Positions 11,701 to 23,949 of a stretch of 64,000 nt of DNA are shown piece after piece; within the stretch, counting starts at the first letter, position 1, and each line of letters opens with the position of its first letter. The notes beneath the pieces were generated by a model, which was not told where the DNA came from, ran no database searches, and saw only the letters and a list, made by a program, of their open reading frames with translations. The stretch comes from Choristoneura fumiferana. Taxonomy: Eukaryota > Arthropoda > Insecta > Lepidoptera > Tortricidae. The translations under genes and the position numbers were made by a program. Location: positions 10,697,814-10,761,813 of the forward strand of contig NC_133485.1 in NCBI RefSeq assembly GCF_025370935.1, written 5' to 3'.

Positions 11701-13575
11701 AACCTTATAATAGCTTGTGCTAGTGGCTTTACCCTGGCAGTAGAATGAAACTTAGGCTATTAGCCTATTTATTCCCTATCCAGAGGGAATTCAAGCAATA
11801 CCTCCTTAGTGCACCTCTATAATCTTCAAAGATCAGGTATATCTGCCGATTTGCAAGTGTCTCTATAGCTCTAGTGGTTTCGACAGGGCGTTTCAGCTCT
11901 GTTATTCACGTTACTCATTTGGTACCTACAGATTACATATATAATAAAGAATTCATAGAAGAAAATTTAACAGCTATGCTTATAAAAATGTAGCAAATTA
12001 ATAGAGACATCCACTTTTTAATTTTACTTCAGCATTGTGAAATATTGCAGGGCTATTTTTCGCATTAGAATCAAGCCGTTTGCGTCCGCTATTCAAATAT
12101 TGCAAAGCTTACTCAATTTATATAATAATTATTGTTCCTAGGTCCCACGGGATAGTCCTCTCAACAAGTTTCCACGCAAGCCTCAATGGGAGTTATTAGG
12201 TTGAAACTCCATCACGCCCGGGGACAGACGTGACTACCACCTGTGGAGGGCTACGTTTCCAGAACATTCGTAGAAACTTTATTTTGTACTGGGTATAAAT
12301 GCTTTCTTGAACACTAGAAGGTTGTCTAGTACCTACCTATGACAAGTTCGTTTATATGTTATACGAGTATGTAGCGATTGACATTAAAAACGGTTAAAGT
12401 CGAATAAAAGTACCCAAGACGAGCGTTAATAATTAATAAGTATTGACGACACTGAAAAAAAAACCAGCTAAGTGCGAGTCAGCCCAAAAATAAATGTGAC
12501 ATACCTACGGACAAAAAACTATAATTGTGCCTTTTTTCTACAGAACTCTAAAAATGCATGATGATATAGGTAGGTATGAGATGCAATTGAGCCATTGTAA
12601 TAAATACATTTTATTTTCAATGAGAAGTGACAATGTTCGCGAGTGATTGTTATTGTTTTACAAAAATGTTTATTGTTCTAAGACAAGTTTATAATAATTA
12701 AGTAATTAATGCACTACGGAATGTATTGATGACAAGTGATGTTTACACGGAAGATAAACGACACCTGAGAACTAAAAGGCTAAGATACATAATGGAATTA
12801 TAGAGGTAGGCAACTTTATTGTGCAAAAAACTCAATCCCCTTTCTCAAGACGGGATAATTATGTCTGAGCCTAACGTTTAATTATTAACTAGCTAAGTGC
12901 GTGTCGGGCTACGCGCAGTGTAGGCTTCCATTTGATTTTAACTAATATTTTTTAAAGCTTAAAATTTCCTAAACATCATCCTATAAAGGCATCCCACATT
13001 AGATGGAAGAGAAGAAAACTCTTCGTTTTAAATATAGGGAGGCACACTTTTTTTCTACATTTTATTTTACAACACTGTCGTCGTCATTATTAGGTATACC
13101 TACTTATGCTATAATGTTACTTTCTAGTAGGCATTCAGTGTATGAGCTTCATGAGCTTAGTAGCCACGGACAGACATAGCTAAAAATCGAGTGCTTTGTT
13201 TTTGTCATTTTGGCTACGTAATCCCAAAAATATGGCATATATCACAAAGCTTGTAGTGATTATAATAGATAGGTAATATATATTTCCGTGACTGAGGAGC
13301 TTCGTATTTATCTTAGTTACAATAAGTTATTAATTAAATATGTTTATTGTTTGACAATAACTTCCGAGGTAATAAAGATATGAAGCGATTGGCTTACATG
13401 TCTAAGTACGGACACAATGAAGGATAAATAATACAGCTAAACTGAAGTAAACGGTTATGATGGATACATACAACTCTATTCTGCTAGGGAAACTTACTTC
13501 CATATTTTAGGTTGTGTATTGTGAGCGATATTGAGTTGCATGGTAAACGTCGCGACGGCGTTTCGTATTTGAACC
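11701..13575. other. AT-rich stretch with a few repeat scraps
   Basis: At about 12455-12490 a minus-strand scrap of the GGTTCCG family's 3' end is visible (reverse of GACTCGCACTTAGCTGGTTT). A GC-richer patch at 12140-12260 has stops in all frames I tried. Nothing else is supported. Confidence 0.35.
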
Positions 13576-13577
13576 AA

Positions 13578-14690
13578 GAAGATAATAATAATAATAATAA
13601 TTTATTTGTACATAAGCATGTTACAGTTCACTATACAATAATTAGGTTTGTACATGAGAGTCATTATAGAGTATTCAGAAATTCTGTCCCCTAAACTAGG
13701 TATAAAATACCTGTATTTTAGGGGCAAATGATTTCTCCGATTTCGAACATCTTAAACACAATGTTAGGACAAAATGGCAGTACAATAACTTTCTTTAGTA
13801 CAATGAAAAGCAATTATAGTAACAAGATAATAATTGGTTTAACCAATAGCAAAACGATGAACACTTAGGGATTATCAGAAAAGAATAAAACTAGATTAGA
13901 CATACACCAAGTGGAATATGCTCTATAAAAGGTAAACAATCAGGGATGACCTATATTACAGATACAAGAAGATTCTCAGTATCACTGTACGTCAATTTTA
14001 GCAACCAACTTTTAACTTTATTCTTGCCTTCATATTGGTTAAAGGTATAGATAGAGATCAATCTATAGATCTTATTATACAGGCGCGTACTTTGAGCAGA
14101 AAACTGGCGACGGGCAAACGAAGTGCGTGAAGGGACAATTTTACATACACAATGACTTGGACGTTTTCGAAGTATAGTATCTAAAGGCAAAAAGGAGTGC
14201 TGACGCAATATTACCCGCAGAATATACAGCTGCCTTACCGAGAGTACTTAAGACTCGGAATAGAGTTTTTTAGTAGAGTAGTCTTTCCTTCTGAATTGCA
14301 TCACCTTTAGGATCGCTCTCTGAGCTCTTTCAACATTCAACAGAACAGTCTTATAGGTTCCTCCCCATACAGGAATACAATAGGAAATGATGGATTGGCA
14401 GAGACTTTGATAGACCAGAAACAGGGTTTCAGGGGGCGCAGAGTGTCTGAGATCCTTAAAGATATAAATTAATCTCCTAAGGCGGGTGCAGAGACCTTCG
14501 GTGTGGGCACGCCAGTCCAGTCTCTGATCTAAGAAAACACCCAGGTATCTAACGTTAGGTACTGTGGATAGAGCGGCGCAATTGCAATTTGCAGAGTATG
14601 TGGAGCAGGTGTGAGCCTTTATAACTTCCGAAGATGATGAGGGCACTGAAGAATTTGGCAGAGAGAAGCGCACTAGCTTGGATGCGCCTA
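13578..14690 (-). pseudogene. 5'-truncated LINE: C-terminal reverse transcriptase region, broken
   Basis: The minus strand encodes the tail of a non-LTR retrotransposon ORF2. It contains YLGVFLDQRLDWRAHT, then YQSLCQSIISYCIPVWGG and ERAQRAILKVM, the thumb and connection region after the RT catalytic core. A TAA at 14250-14248 interrupts the frame, which then continues in the same register to 13951 (RQHSFLPLD...). An in-frame TAG just upstream marks the 5' truncation near 14690. The 3' UTR runs to an (ATA)n run at 13580-13603, which read on the minus strand is a (TTA)n tail. The copy is dead. The clade is uncertain (CR1- or Jockey-like). Confidence 0.8.
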
Positions 14691-16130
14691 GCTAATTAGT
14701 TTTTCTCTGTGTTAGTTTGGCTCAAGCATGGTTTAAGTAGTTTCATAAAAACGTTAACCGATAATAACTATATTGTAACAGTGTCTAGCACTAATGAATA
14801 TCAAAGTGATAATAGATGTTAAACTAACAGAAGCCTTACAATATTTTGTAAATAAGGGGGTTAGTCTGGTTAAAAATCATTATTTTGAAGATTTAAAAAA
14901 TATTTATGCATATTATGAGCTGTCAATGCTTTGATTAATATTATTTTAAACCAAAAATTATAAAAAAAATATTACCGCACAATGTTATCCAAATCTTTAT
15001 TAAACATTCGAAATTGACTCACCGCATTAACACTTTTCATCCTTGCTATCCAATGACACCAATCAGTAAATAAAACGTTTAATAATCCTGTATCAGTCCA
15101 ATAACTATTCTTACACACATTAAAAAAAAACACTTGTCAAAACCATAAACAATGGTTTCCCGCGCAATTTTCCGCCGCAACGTTCGAGACGACCGACCTA
15201 TGGGTGTAGAGTTTTCAATCTGCATAGAAGCGCAGCCCACTGCCCGTAGTGCCATATCCGGACCGTTCGGATCACGAAATTAATGAAATGAAACACGGTC
15301 AAAGCGTGATCTATTGACATACCTAAAAATAATGGCGTCAGGGACTCAAATTTGCTTAAATTATAATATTTTGGAACTAATTCTAATGCATAAATTACTG
15401 AAAGTGATATTTTTTGCGATGATAATACTTGCAGTAGTTATTTATTTATAGCTTTGATTAAGCTTTCAGTATTGTCTGTAAAATTGGTCTAAAATCCTAT
15501 AAAGCTTGTGTAGACGCTCGAAAAAAACAACAGTGCGGGTCGGACTCGCTACTATTTCGTTTATATATAAAAATAAAGAAAAGTTTGATTTTCTGATTTT
15601 TCTTTAGCTACTTGTGCTGTGAGATCTTGGTACTCACGAATTTGTATTAAAATAAACTTTCAAAAGATTTTACCTTTTGTCGAGCACTTATCTTGGTTAC
15701 TTAATGTGTTTACGGCTCCAAGAGACTTACAAATTAGCCTTAAATATTTCTATTAGTTTCAACTTAATATTTCCACGGGTTCTTGATACAAAATGTCTAA
15801 ACAAACATTGAAGTGGTCCTTTATAGGTTATTTTTCCTCGTAAGGTGCGGAATCCTAAAACTTAACTAACATTTGAACAAATTAGACTCTAATCCACTAT
15901 GAAATGTACACGTAACGTTTACCTACGGGAAGACGTCTTTTTCGCTCTTATTGCGTGAATTTGAAGTGTTTTGGCGGCTTAAGCCGTTTACACATCTATT
16001 GATGCATTCTCACTAGGTATAAGGTTTAAGTGGTCTGACAGAACTTATTGCGGATGATTTTTTGTTGTGCCTACCTACCTCCTTGACGAAGCCAAGAATC
16101 ATCATTTCCTGTTTTTGTATTATTTTTTAT
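14691..16130. other. AT-rich stretch with one GC-rich island (15150-15290)
   Basis: The island stands out in base composition and CpG content and includes a near-palindrome, ATCCGGACCGTTCGGAT. It could be a promoter or untranslated first exon, but no start codon, splice site pair or family match supports a gene. The rest is featureless. Confidence 0.3.
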
Positions 16131-16159
16131 TGTTTGTGCATTAATTAATGAACCTTTTT

Positions 16160-16735
16160 AGGGTTCCGGAGCCAAAATGGCAAAAACGGAACCCTTATAG
16201 TTTCGCCATGTCTGTCTGTCTGTCTGTCTGTCCGCGGCTTTGCTCAGGGACTATCAATGCTAGAAAGCTGTAATTTTGCACGAATATGTATGTAAACTAT
16301 GCCGACAAAATGGTACAATAAAAATTTCAAAAAAGTTTTTTTAGTGTACCTCCCGTAGACGTAAAGTGGAGGTGATTTTTTTTCTCATCCAACCTTGTAC
16401 TGTGGGGTATCGTTGGATAGGTCTTTTAAAATCATTAGGGGGTTGCTAAAACGATTTTTCGATTCAGTGATTTGTTAACAAAATATTCAACTTTAAGGTG
16501 CAAATTTTCATTAAAATCGAGCGTCCCCCCCCCCCTCTAAAATCTAAACCGTTGGGTGGAAAAATTTGGAAAAAATCATAATGGTAGTAAGCATATCAAA
16601 TTTTCAAGGAAAATATACCTAAACTAGGGAAGATTCCGTATAAGATACGAAATCCTTAGAAAAATATTACTTAATTTTTTCGTAATGGCTACGGAACCCT
16701 ATTTTGGGCGTGTCCGAATCGCTCTTGGCCGGTTT
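16160..16735 (+). mobile_element. Retroposed copy of a GGTTCCG-headed repeat family
   Basis: The copy opens with an inverted pair (AGGGTTCCG ... CGGAACCCT), then (TGTC)n, a poly-C run, and ends CTCTTGGCCGGTTTT. Diverged copies lie at 35801-36310 and 41111-41480. Flanks TGTTTGTGCATTAATGAAC and following T-run are duplicated at 16131-16160 and 16736-16761 (about 26 bp, with an extra ATTA on the left). A duplication this long is what target-primed LINE-type retroposition leaves, so this is a retroposon and not a MITE. No coding sequence is seen. I do not know a name for the family. Confidence 0.7.
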
Positions 16736-16761
16736 TGTTTGTGCATTAATGAACATTTTTA

Positions 16762-17527
16762 TTATAACACTTCTAAGTGCCTATCAAAATTTCTTGCTAA
16801 TATTCTGCGACAGTTGCCTCGACAGTTAATCGAATATCTTTGAACCTTACCCTTTTAACAATCAATAGTGTTTAAACGACCGCTGCGGGACGTTAAACGT
16901 GCGATATCACTAACTTCGACAAATCTCTTCTTAAATGCCGTCATAAATCTCTAGTCTATCTTTGTGTTGTGCGTAAATGTATGACAGAATTTTAACTGAA
17001 ATGCCCCTAACTATATTGATGTTTTTTGTCAGTGAATACATTTATATTTGTACATCTGCTATACACATTAGAAATCATTTTGTCATACAGTCCGACTTGG
17101 TCGTTGTTTCATTGCTTGGAACGTTCGCATTTAATTATTTTCTGACTTTAGCGACATTGATGTATGCTAGGCAATATGTAGTCGAGTTAAATACTACTTC
17201 GTTTTTTACATTAAAAAGTACGAATAAGACTGATCGCGTACCTATTCGGAGACTCTAAGCCCCGTTACTGTATCAAGTTTTCAGAAGTACCAATAGAAAT
17301 AATTTATTTAAGAATGTAAAAAATCAGCTCTAAAAAGTCTTATACGTACATAAGTCATGCTGAAAGATTTCCGATTCTAATAAATAAGAACAGGTATTAT
17401 ATTTATGATACTCTTGATTAAATTAATTTTTGGGGTTTCGTTCCATAGTACTAAAAGGAACCATTATATTTTCATCATATTCGACCGTCCTTGAAACGCG
17501 TGTCCACTGCATCTACTTCCTTGTCAG
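16762..17527. other. AT-rich stretch; nothing recognised
   Basis: A 93-codon AT-rich open frame at 16977-17258 has no domain, splice or codon-use support and is taken as chance. Confidence 0.4.
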
Positions 17528-17540
17528 GATAAATAAGTAT

Positions 17541-17713
17541 CATCATCATCATATCAGCCATAGGACGTCCACTGTTGGACATAGGCCTCCCCCTTAGACC
17601 TCCAGTTGCCTCGGTTGCCGCGGATTGGCAAGCGCAGCGTAGGACGCGGCGTCCACCAACGTGATGGGATGGACGGATGAACTGGTTAAAGTCGCGGGTT
17701 CACGGTGGATGTA
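17541..17713 (-). mobile_element. RTE-type LINE 3' end with 13-bp target duplication
   Basis: On the minus strand the insert ends GGCCTATGTCCAACAGTGG, then GACGTCC and a GATGATGATG tail, the usual RTE-like 3' terminus in Lepidoptera. GATAAATAAGTAT flanks it exactly at 17528-17540 and 17714-17726. The body is rearranged relative to the better copies at 20741 and 56374, so only the tail is diagnostic. Confidence 0.75.
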
Positions 17714-17852
17714 GATAAATAAGTATATTCTGTAGAAAAAATCAAAAAAAATCATAAAAATTATATATATAGAGTGAATTTAAAAGGAAAAGTATCACAG
17801 CTTAGTAGATTTTACAAGTTAACTAGTCGATCAAAACCTATAATATGAAATA

Positions 17853-18191
17853 CTAGTGTTTACCCGCGGTTTCGCACGCGTAAAACCTTAGATCCAGCAG
17901 TTGAACTAAAACCTCGGGATTTTACTAAATTCCCATAGGAATTCCGAAAAATTATATCATTGTCTTAATTAACGTTGTACTAAAAATAACAGTGCCAAAT
18001 TTCATGACTAAACCCAGCGGTTGAGATTTCGAGATTTTATCCCTATCCCGTGGGAATATCGGGTTAATAAGGATCCTATGTTTTAATCCAGGTTAGAAAC
18101 TAACTTTTTGCCAAATTTCATCCAAATCCATCTATCCGTTTCAGTGTGAAGATGTAACAAACATACTCACTATACGTATTAGTTAGTACGG
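17853..18191 (-). mobile_element. Degenerate Helitron-like element
   Basis: It begins at a CTAG (17853-17856) next to a GC-rich segment (TTTACCCGCGGTTTCGC). It ends near 18191 in a weak version of the TACTAATA end seen at 55020 and 55132. Internal sequence resembles the ...CCATCTATCCGTTTCAG... middle of this family. Ends are mutated, so limits are approximate. Confidence 0.5.
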
Positions 18192-18925
18192 AGTCGTACA
18201 CTGTGCGTTGCTCGACATGCACTGCACTTGACCAGTCTTTATTATTTCCATGAGTTATCTTTCAAAAGAATCATTCACCAATAGCCATATTGGCTAACGC
18301 GCCGACGCTCGCGATCGCAATCACCATCTCTTTCTACCCTCATCATGTATATTGTATACAAGGTGTTAATTAAGTAAATGAAAACCCCAGACAACCCAAA
18401 AAAATAATAATTTTAATTACTTGATTGCATTTATTTTCGAATACCTTCATTATTTCAAAAATTATTTGTGTGTTTTGCTAAGTCAGTAATTCTAATTGAT
18501 TTCTAACTCTACACTCATATTTTGTAATTTTGTCATTTGCACTCCTACGTTTTTCGAAGTAAATCAAAGTGACAGCAAAACGGCCAGTATTAAATTATGT
18601 AAATAGTATGCAATCTCACTAAAACATTTCATTGGCGCATGTTGCATTTGCAACATCTACATTGGGCACAGTAAAAAAGGGATTTAAAAACACAAACTGA
18701 TTTAAAACATTGTGTAATCGATTCTACTCTCGATTCTGAGCAAACTAGGTACTTTCTGTTTTTCAGTTATTTAATTAACAACTTGTTTATCTTACTCGTA
18801 TCCTATATATTATCATCCTATTCCGTGTGACAGGAAGAAATGATGAAACGATTATGATTCCAAGTGCGTAAACTAATAAGGTGAACCTGTGAAAAATTTA
18901 CTTGTTTGTGGATAAGGTCCTTTTC
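18192..18925. other. AT-rich stretch with a GC-rich repeat-like patch at 18270-18345
   Basis: The patch with GCGCCGACGCTCGCGATCGC looks like part of a dispersed repeat but has no definable ends. Nothing else is seen. Confidence 0.3.
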
Positions 18926-18929
18926 ACAA

Positions 18930-19330
18930 GCTTTTATTTAGTTTCACCTGTCCCGTTGTCTGTCTGCCTGTCTGTAGTCAAATCTTGCAAGTTAAATTTG
19001 ACCAACTTCCAGTACTCGCATTGACTTGAAATTTAGGCATACTTCGACGGTCCCAATTAACAGAGTCGGATCTGCAATTATTGTGCCAAAGTCAAATATA
19101 TTGTTTTATATTGACTTTTACATACTTAATAATCCCAAAATGACCAAATTGCAGATCCAACTTTGTTAATAGGGATCGTCGACTTATGTAAATTGCGTGA
19201 CAATACAATCATTTGGTAGTGACATCCTGGTAGTCCGGCCAAGATCGTCTCCGCAGGACGGAACTCTTCAACGGTTAATGGCACCGACTTGAAATTTGGT
19301 ATGAAAATGTAGTTTGTATTAAAAATGAAA
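18930..19330 (+). repeat. Dispersed repeat R1, copy interrupted by a MITE
   Basis: This is the same family as 27006-27265 and 56577-56795. Shared blocks include TTTCACCTG, GTTGTCTGTCTG, CTGGTAGTCCGGCCA and GACTTGAAATTTGG, in the same order. This copy is split by a 137-bp MITE at 19045-19181, while the other two show the uninterrupted site. Its class is not known to me. Confidence 0.65.
19045..19181. mobile_element. Palindromic MITE nested in repeat R1
   Basis: Inverted ends of about 35 bp (CGACGGTCCCAATTAACAGA on the left, its imperfect complement TTGTTAATAGGGATCGTCG on the right) are flanked by ACTT at 19041-19044 and 19182-19185. The homologous R1 copies read straight through this point, which proves the insertion. 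A 4-bp duplication is seen; the superfamily is not assigned. Confidence 0.75.
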
Positions 19331-20729
19331 CTTTTACCAAACCTATTACTTAATTACCTACTTCTAACAAATTCCTACACCTAATGGACTTTAAATCGAA
19401 CAACGCTACCTACGACAACGCATAGAAAGACCCAGCGCTTTACCTATTTTGTCTCATCAAGAATTTAATAAAAAAAAGTTTTGGCATTGGTGAAAGTCAA
19501 AATAAATGAATACTAAGCATGAGTTAAGGGTCACACAAGATAAATCAATTAATTATTTCCATATTCCCGTTTCCGACGTTTACAGAAATCATAATAATTA
19601 GCGTTACAGACGTGTTGATGTTTCATAACGCAATACTTCATTTATTATATTTATAATTTATTTCACCATGACGAACGTAGTCAAATGTTGCTGGAATATA
19701 GACAAGATTTCTCTTAAATCATAAACTTACTAAGGTTTGTAGTAACTTTTATGAAGTGTGGCGTATTGATTCAATTATCGTATGTAAATACCTTGTTTTG
19801 ACGCGTTAAGATGGATGTGTAAACGTAAGTTAATACAAAAGCGTCATATTATACAAACAGCCACTACTCGTACTTAGTCCCCCGCGGTGCCTGTCTATGA
19901 CTTTGTAGTTAAACGAGTGTCTGACACACAGATAAAAGGTTAAAGGCGTAACTTTTACTTTAAAAGAACTCCCGCGTAGAGCAAACCCTTCACGGGCAAG
20001 CAGTCTCTCTTCAGGCCATAAAGTTTTTGACACATTATAAATTACTGGAACGGACTAGAATAGACTATTATAAAGTTAAATTGACACAATTCCAATAAAT
20101 TGCCAGTAAAACTTATATTGAGTTTACATTGAATCCGAATTAAATAATATTTCTCGTTCAAGCGAGCATGACATCAAACAGTATAAATACTTGGATACAA
20201 TTTAATGTAGTTACGAAAAGGAATAAGTACTATCTCTTGTATAAAAAATATACTACTCGTATTTTGCATATTCCATATAATTCGCAGTCTTTTATTTTAA
20301 AACACATGTTGTAATTTCCATAAATTTTCTGAAAGCGTTGCGGAAGGATTTGTGAGTAAAATTAGTTAGTAGTACTAATCGATTAATCATAAAACGTTAG
20401 TTATAATTTAGCAGTTCAGTAGGTATATTCGCTAATACGTAAGAATGTTTACTAGAGAAATAGGTACGCAGCGTGTTATTTCCTACAACACTTTGATAGC
20501 GCAGATCGTAGCGTAAATAATTACAGTCAGTCATGCTGACTCACTACTCTTTAATGTTTAATAATTCACCCAGTTTGTTATATCTTGGTTGGTAAACATA
20601 AACAATGTAGTGACATTTACGAGTATAGGTGAAAAAATTGAGTAAATGACCTGTTGTAGGTAGTAGTGACCTGGACGTCCATATTTGAAATCAACTTCTC
20701 ATCTAACTTTTTAGTATTTTGTCACAGAC
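19331..20729. other. AT-rich intergenic stretch; nothing recognised
   Basis: No gene, RNA or bounded repeat is supported. Confidence 0.5.
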
Positions 20730-20740
20730 GTTGTCATTAT

Positions 20741-20955
20741 CATCATCATCAACCAGAAGACGTCCACTGCTGAGCAATGCCCCCCCCCCCCTTCGAACGC
20801 CACAGTGAACGACAACTCGCCACTTGCATCCACCGGTTACCCGCAATTCTCAGGATGTCGTCAGTCCACCTAGTGGGAGGCCTGCCAACGCTTCGTCTTC
20901 CGGTTCGCGGTCGCCACTCGAGAACTTTTCTCCCCCACGGTAATCTGTTGTTCTT
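20741..20955 (-). mobile_element. RTE-type LINE 3' end with 11-bp target duplication
   Basis: The minus strand reads a LINE C-terminus (GRRSVGRPPTRWTDDILRIA, then GNRWMQVASCRSLWRSK). A poly-G run then disrupts the frame, and a (GAT)n tail follows. GTTGTCATTAT flanks the insert at 20730-20740 and 20956-20966. It is the same subfamily as the 56374-56545 insertion and slightly longer at the 5' side. Confidence 0.85.
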
Positions 20956-20966
20956 GTTGTCATTAT

Positions 20967-23320
20967 ATTTTGATAAATTTAAGCAGAAATCACCGTAAAA
21001 AAGTGTCGCTGTAGCTTAAATTATTCAAATAGGATCTTTTTGTTTGAGTCGGATATTAATTAAAATAAATAATTAATGTCATCCAATGGAGATTCTTGCC
21101 ACTGACGCAATAATCACTAGAATTATGTATAATACAATATGTCTCTTTACAGATTTATTTAAGTTAAATTTATTTAGTGTTAAAATATTAATATAGGCAT
21201 ATGCACATCATAAAATACGTCGAGATTTCTGAAACTCTACGTTTGATTTGCCTACAATCATTATAGCCATATGGTCATAGAAATGTCAGTCTTCTTGTGG
21301 CTGGAAAGGTGCTATTTACGAACTTTCTTTACAACCGCGTCGATGTATAATTTATCTGTAATTCACGTGTATAAATGAAAACTGGGATCGCAGTGTGACC
21401 TCTCCTGCAGTAAAAGACCAGGAGATCACGTTACCCACTTCGAGCGAAAGCCAATAATAAAATCATCGTTTGCTTACATTACCGGTATACCCTAATGTTT
21501 GAAAACCTCTTGGGCAATAAAGGTAAAAACAGCTTACCCGTACGTACTTAAGTGTTTAAGTTAATGCGCACTTTACATGCATCTTCTCTACAATCGTCAT
21601 AAATATTTGCCCTATCTGAATATGTGATACAGAGATTGTCTATTAAATCGATTTCTTCTAAAAATATGAAACTTGCATTACTTTGTAATCAAAAATCAAT
21701 ATCAAAAAGAAGTTTAATCTACGACGATGAAGGGCATAGATGAAACAAGGGCGCTCCCGTTTCATAACCGTCACATTATTCTCGTTATGTGATCATAGCA
21801 AGAATTTACTTCATTCGTTTGTAACCACTCTTCATCATCGTATACCTACTTCATACTCAGAGACAAAGATACTTTCACACGTGAAATTTGATGAATTTCA
21901 TTAATCCCTCAATATGCCTTTGTATATCAAAGAATAGATAAGTGTGCATTTACAAGGAACTCGATTTATACGACAAGGCACTCAAAAATATGCCAACACT
22001 AGCTCCTCCCACACAATTCACCCAACAAAATCCCCAAAGGCCCAAATATATAAAAGAAGTCATAAATATTAGTAAACAGAGCAATTTAATAAAAGTTTGG
22101 TAGTATGATAATAAAGCTATAAATAACATGGACGTGTTATTGTATGAATTCTTATAGTTTCATTCATTTGTACCTTGCACACAACTTAAAAAATTGATAA
22201 AAGTCGTATTTCTCGTTATCTTAATAATAATTCGTAATGAAGAACACCATTAATGATTTCAATTACTCCTTCGTAAGGTAAGCTAGCAACAGGATGGTAA
22301 ATCATTATGGCAGTCATCTATCAAGACAACCATCAACACTGGCTCGCAAATGATCGCGTGCAAAAACTAGGCTCTACTATACTGTCACACAAAGAAACGC
22401 TGTCGCTTCTCATTGCCCTTTATGTTTTCTTACTTTTTAGAAATCGTACGAAATGGCATTCTAACGCACTTGTAATCACGAGTGCACACTTGAAATTAAT
22501 GAGTTAACTTTTACAACAAAATGATGATAAAAAGTTTACACCATTGAATTGACCAAACATAGGCATTTTTTAAAACTTTTACTACACTACACACTACTGA
22601 GCTACAAGAAAAACCGTGAGAATCATATGTAAATTAAAGTTGGTTCAATATAGTGGCGCTGCATGACCTATGATATACCATCGTAAACTGGGTTGTCAAC
22701 ATCAACAATCACAGTATCAGCCATCTTTATTACATTTCTAAATTATAGTTTTCACACATTATCATTTGCTAGGAAACGCTGCAAGTTCGCCGAAGTTTTG
22801 AAGACAAGCCATGAGAACAATGCGGTAATTCCATTGATTGCGATACACTAGGCTTACGACTTCCCGGAAAAGCAGCGGTTTTTCTTATAATACGACAGAA
22901 TCATTTCCTAACGTTTGACGTTTAATATTTAAATCAATCATCATGCTCATTAGGAAACTTTAGTGCTTTAGGAAGTGATATCGGCACTGTTTCACTTTTA
23001 ATCATAGATATGGTCTCTATCCATTCCTAAATGACTTCAGTTGATATGAAGAATTCGTTAGCCATATCAGTAAACCGGGTATGGTACCGAATTACTCAGA
23101 GGCCGTTAACTTTCTCTCTTTACTATTAGAATTCATAATTTTTATGTTAAAACAGTAATGTGTACCCAAATGGTATCTTTAACCAGATTTTTTATCGTTT
23201 AACCGGTATTAATCTTTGAATCGATTTAACCACGTCGCATCAGTAAAGTAGGTAAGGTATACGTTTAATTTACGAACCTTTTTAGTTGTTATTAGAAATC
23301 ATACGAGAGTTGTATGGCAA
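20967..23320. other. AT-rich intergenic stretch; nothing recognised
   Basis: Short open frames here (for example 22307-22507) have no supporting features. No bounded repeat was found. Confidence 0.45.
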
Positions 23321-23324
23321 AATC

Positions 23325-23398
23325 GTAGCAAGTGGAAGGATGTAGTCTCTGCCTACCCCGTTGGGAAAGAGGCGTGATTTTATGTATGTATGTGTATC
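23325..23398 (+). mobile_element. Retroposon 3' tail with TATG-type end
   Basis: AAGTGGAAGGATGTAGTCTC, then CTGCCTACCCCGTTGGG and GAGGCGTGATTTTATGTATG form a block I know as a common lepidopteran retroposon end with a TATG simple-repeat tail. The 5' truncation is near 23320. Confidence 0.5.
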
Positions 23399-23569
23399 TA
23401 TTAGAAACCATTTACACACAATTATAATGGAATTTCAGAAGCTGGTGATATGAGTAATTTTCATATAAATTATTAATTACAATCATATTTTCGACAAATT
23501 AATATTAGTCTGTATGTACAATCTATCAGGATCTAAAAAATAATGGAAGCTGTTAAGATTAAAAAAAAT

Positions 23570-23620
23570 ACAAACATTGGAACATAGAACCTCCGTCTTT
23601 TTTGAAGTCGGTTAAAAATA
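23570..23620 (+). repeat. Terminal fragment of the TTTTTTGAAGTCGGTTAA repeat
   Basis: AGAACCTCCGTCTTTTTTGA followed by AGTCGGTTAA matches the terminal segment of the repeat that also ends near 27940 and 57395. Only the end is present. Confidence 0.45.
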
Positions 23621-23862
23621 GATACGTACCAACCAACAGTATCAAAAGATATTTTTTTCACCTTGATTAAGTTATTAATTTATTATGATTGTTTTTTTTT
23701 TAGTCTATTTGTATTTTTTATTTCAACTCCAACTTTGTTACTTTTACGGGTATCCCGTGAAACCATATCGAAAATGCCGCTAGTGCTGCGGCTTAAGTAG
23801 CGTAGTAGATAAAAAGCAACCTGAAATATGTATGCATAGGAAAAAATCGTGTCTAGATTCCT

Positions 23863-23947
23863 GTCCCGCGGTGGTGTAGGGGTTATAGCACGCAGCACGG
23901 ATTGCTGAGGACCTGGGTTCGATTCCAAGTGCTGGTCTCTTTTTTTT
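23863..23947 (+). other. tRNA-like sequence (pseudo-tRNA or SINE head) with T8 run
   Basis: An A-box-like TGGTGTAGGGGTT (about 23872-23884) and a B-box-like GGTTCGATTCC (23916-23926) have tRNA spacing. The T-arm stem has one mismatch. The 5' and 3' strands expected for the acceptor stem do not pair, so this is not a functional tRNA. A run of eight T at 23940-23947 would end a pol III transcript. A very short SINE or a tRNA pseudogene is likely. Confidence 0.5.
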
Positions 23948-23949
23948 GG

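Noticed and set aside
16200..16234. (TGTC)n as an independent microsatellite
   Set aside because: It is an internal part of the GGTTCCG family and recurs at the same place in the copy at 35801.
16977..17258. 93-codon plus-strand frame
   Set aside because: AT-rich and hydrophobic by composition, with no signal, domain or transcript feature.
23863..23938. Functional tRNA gene
   Set aside because: A and B boxes are present but the acceptor stem does not pair and the T stem has a mismatch.
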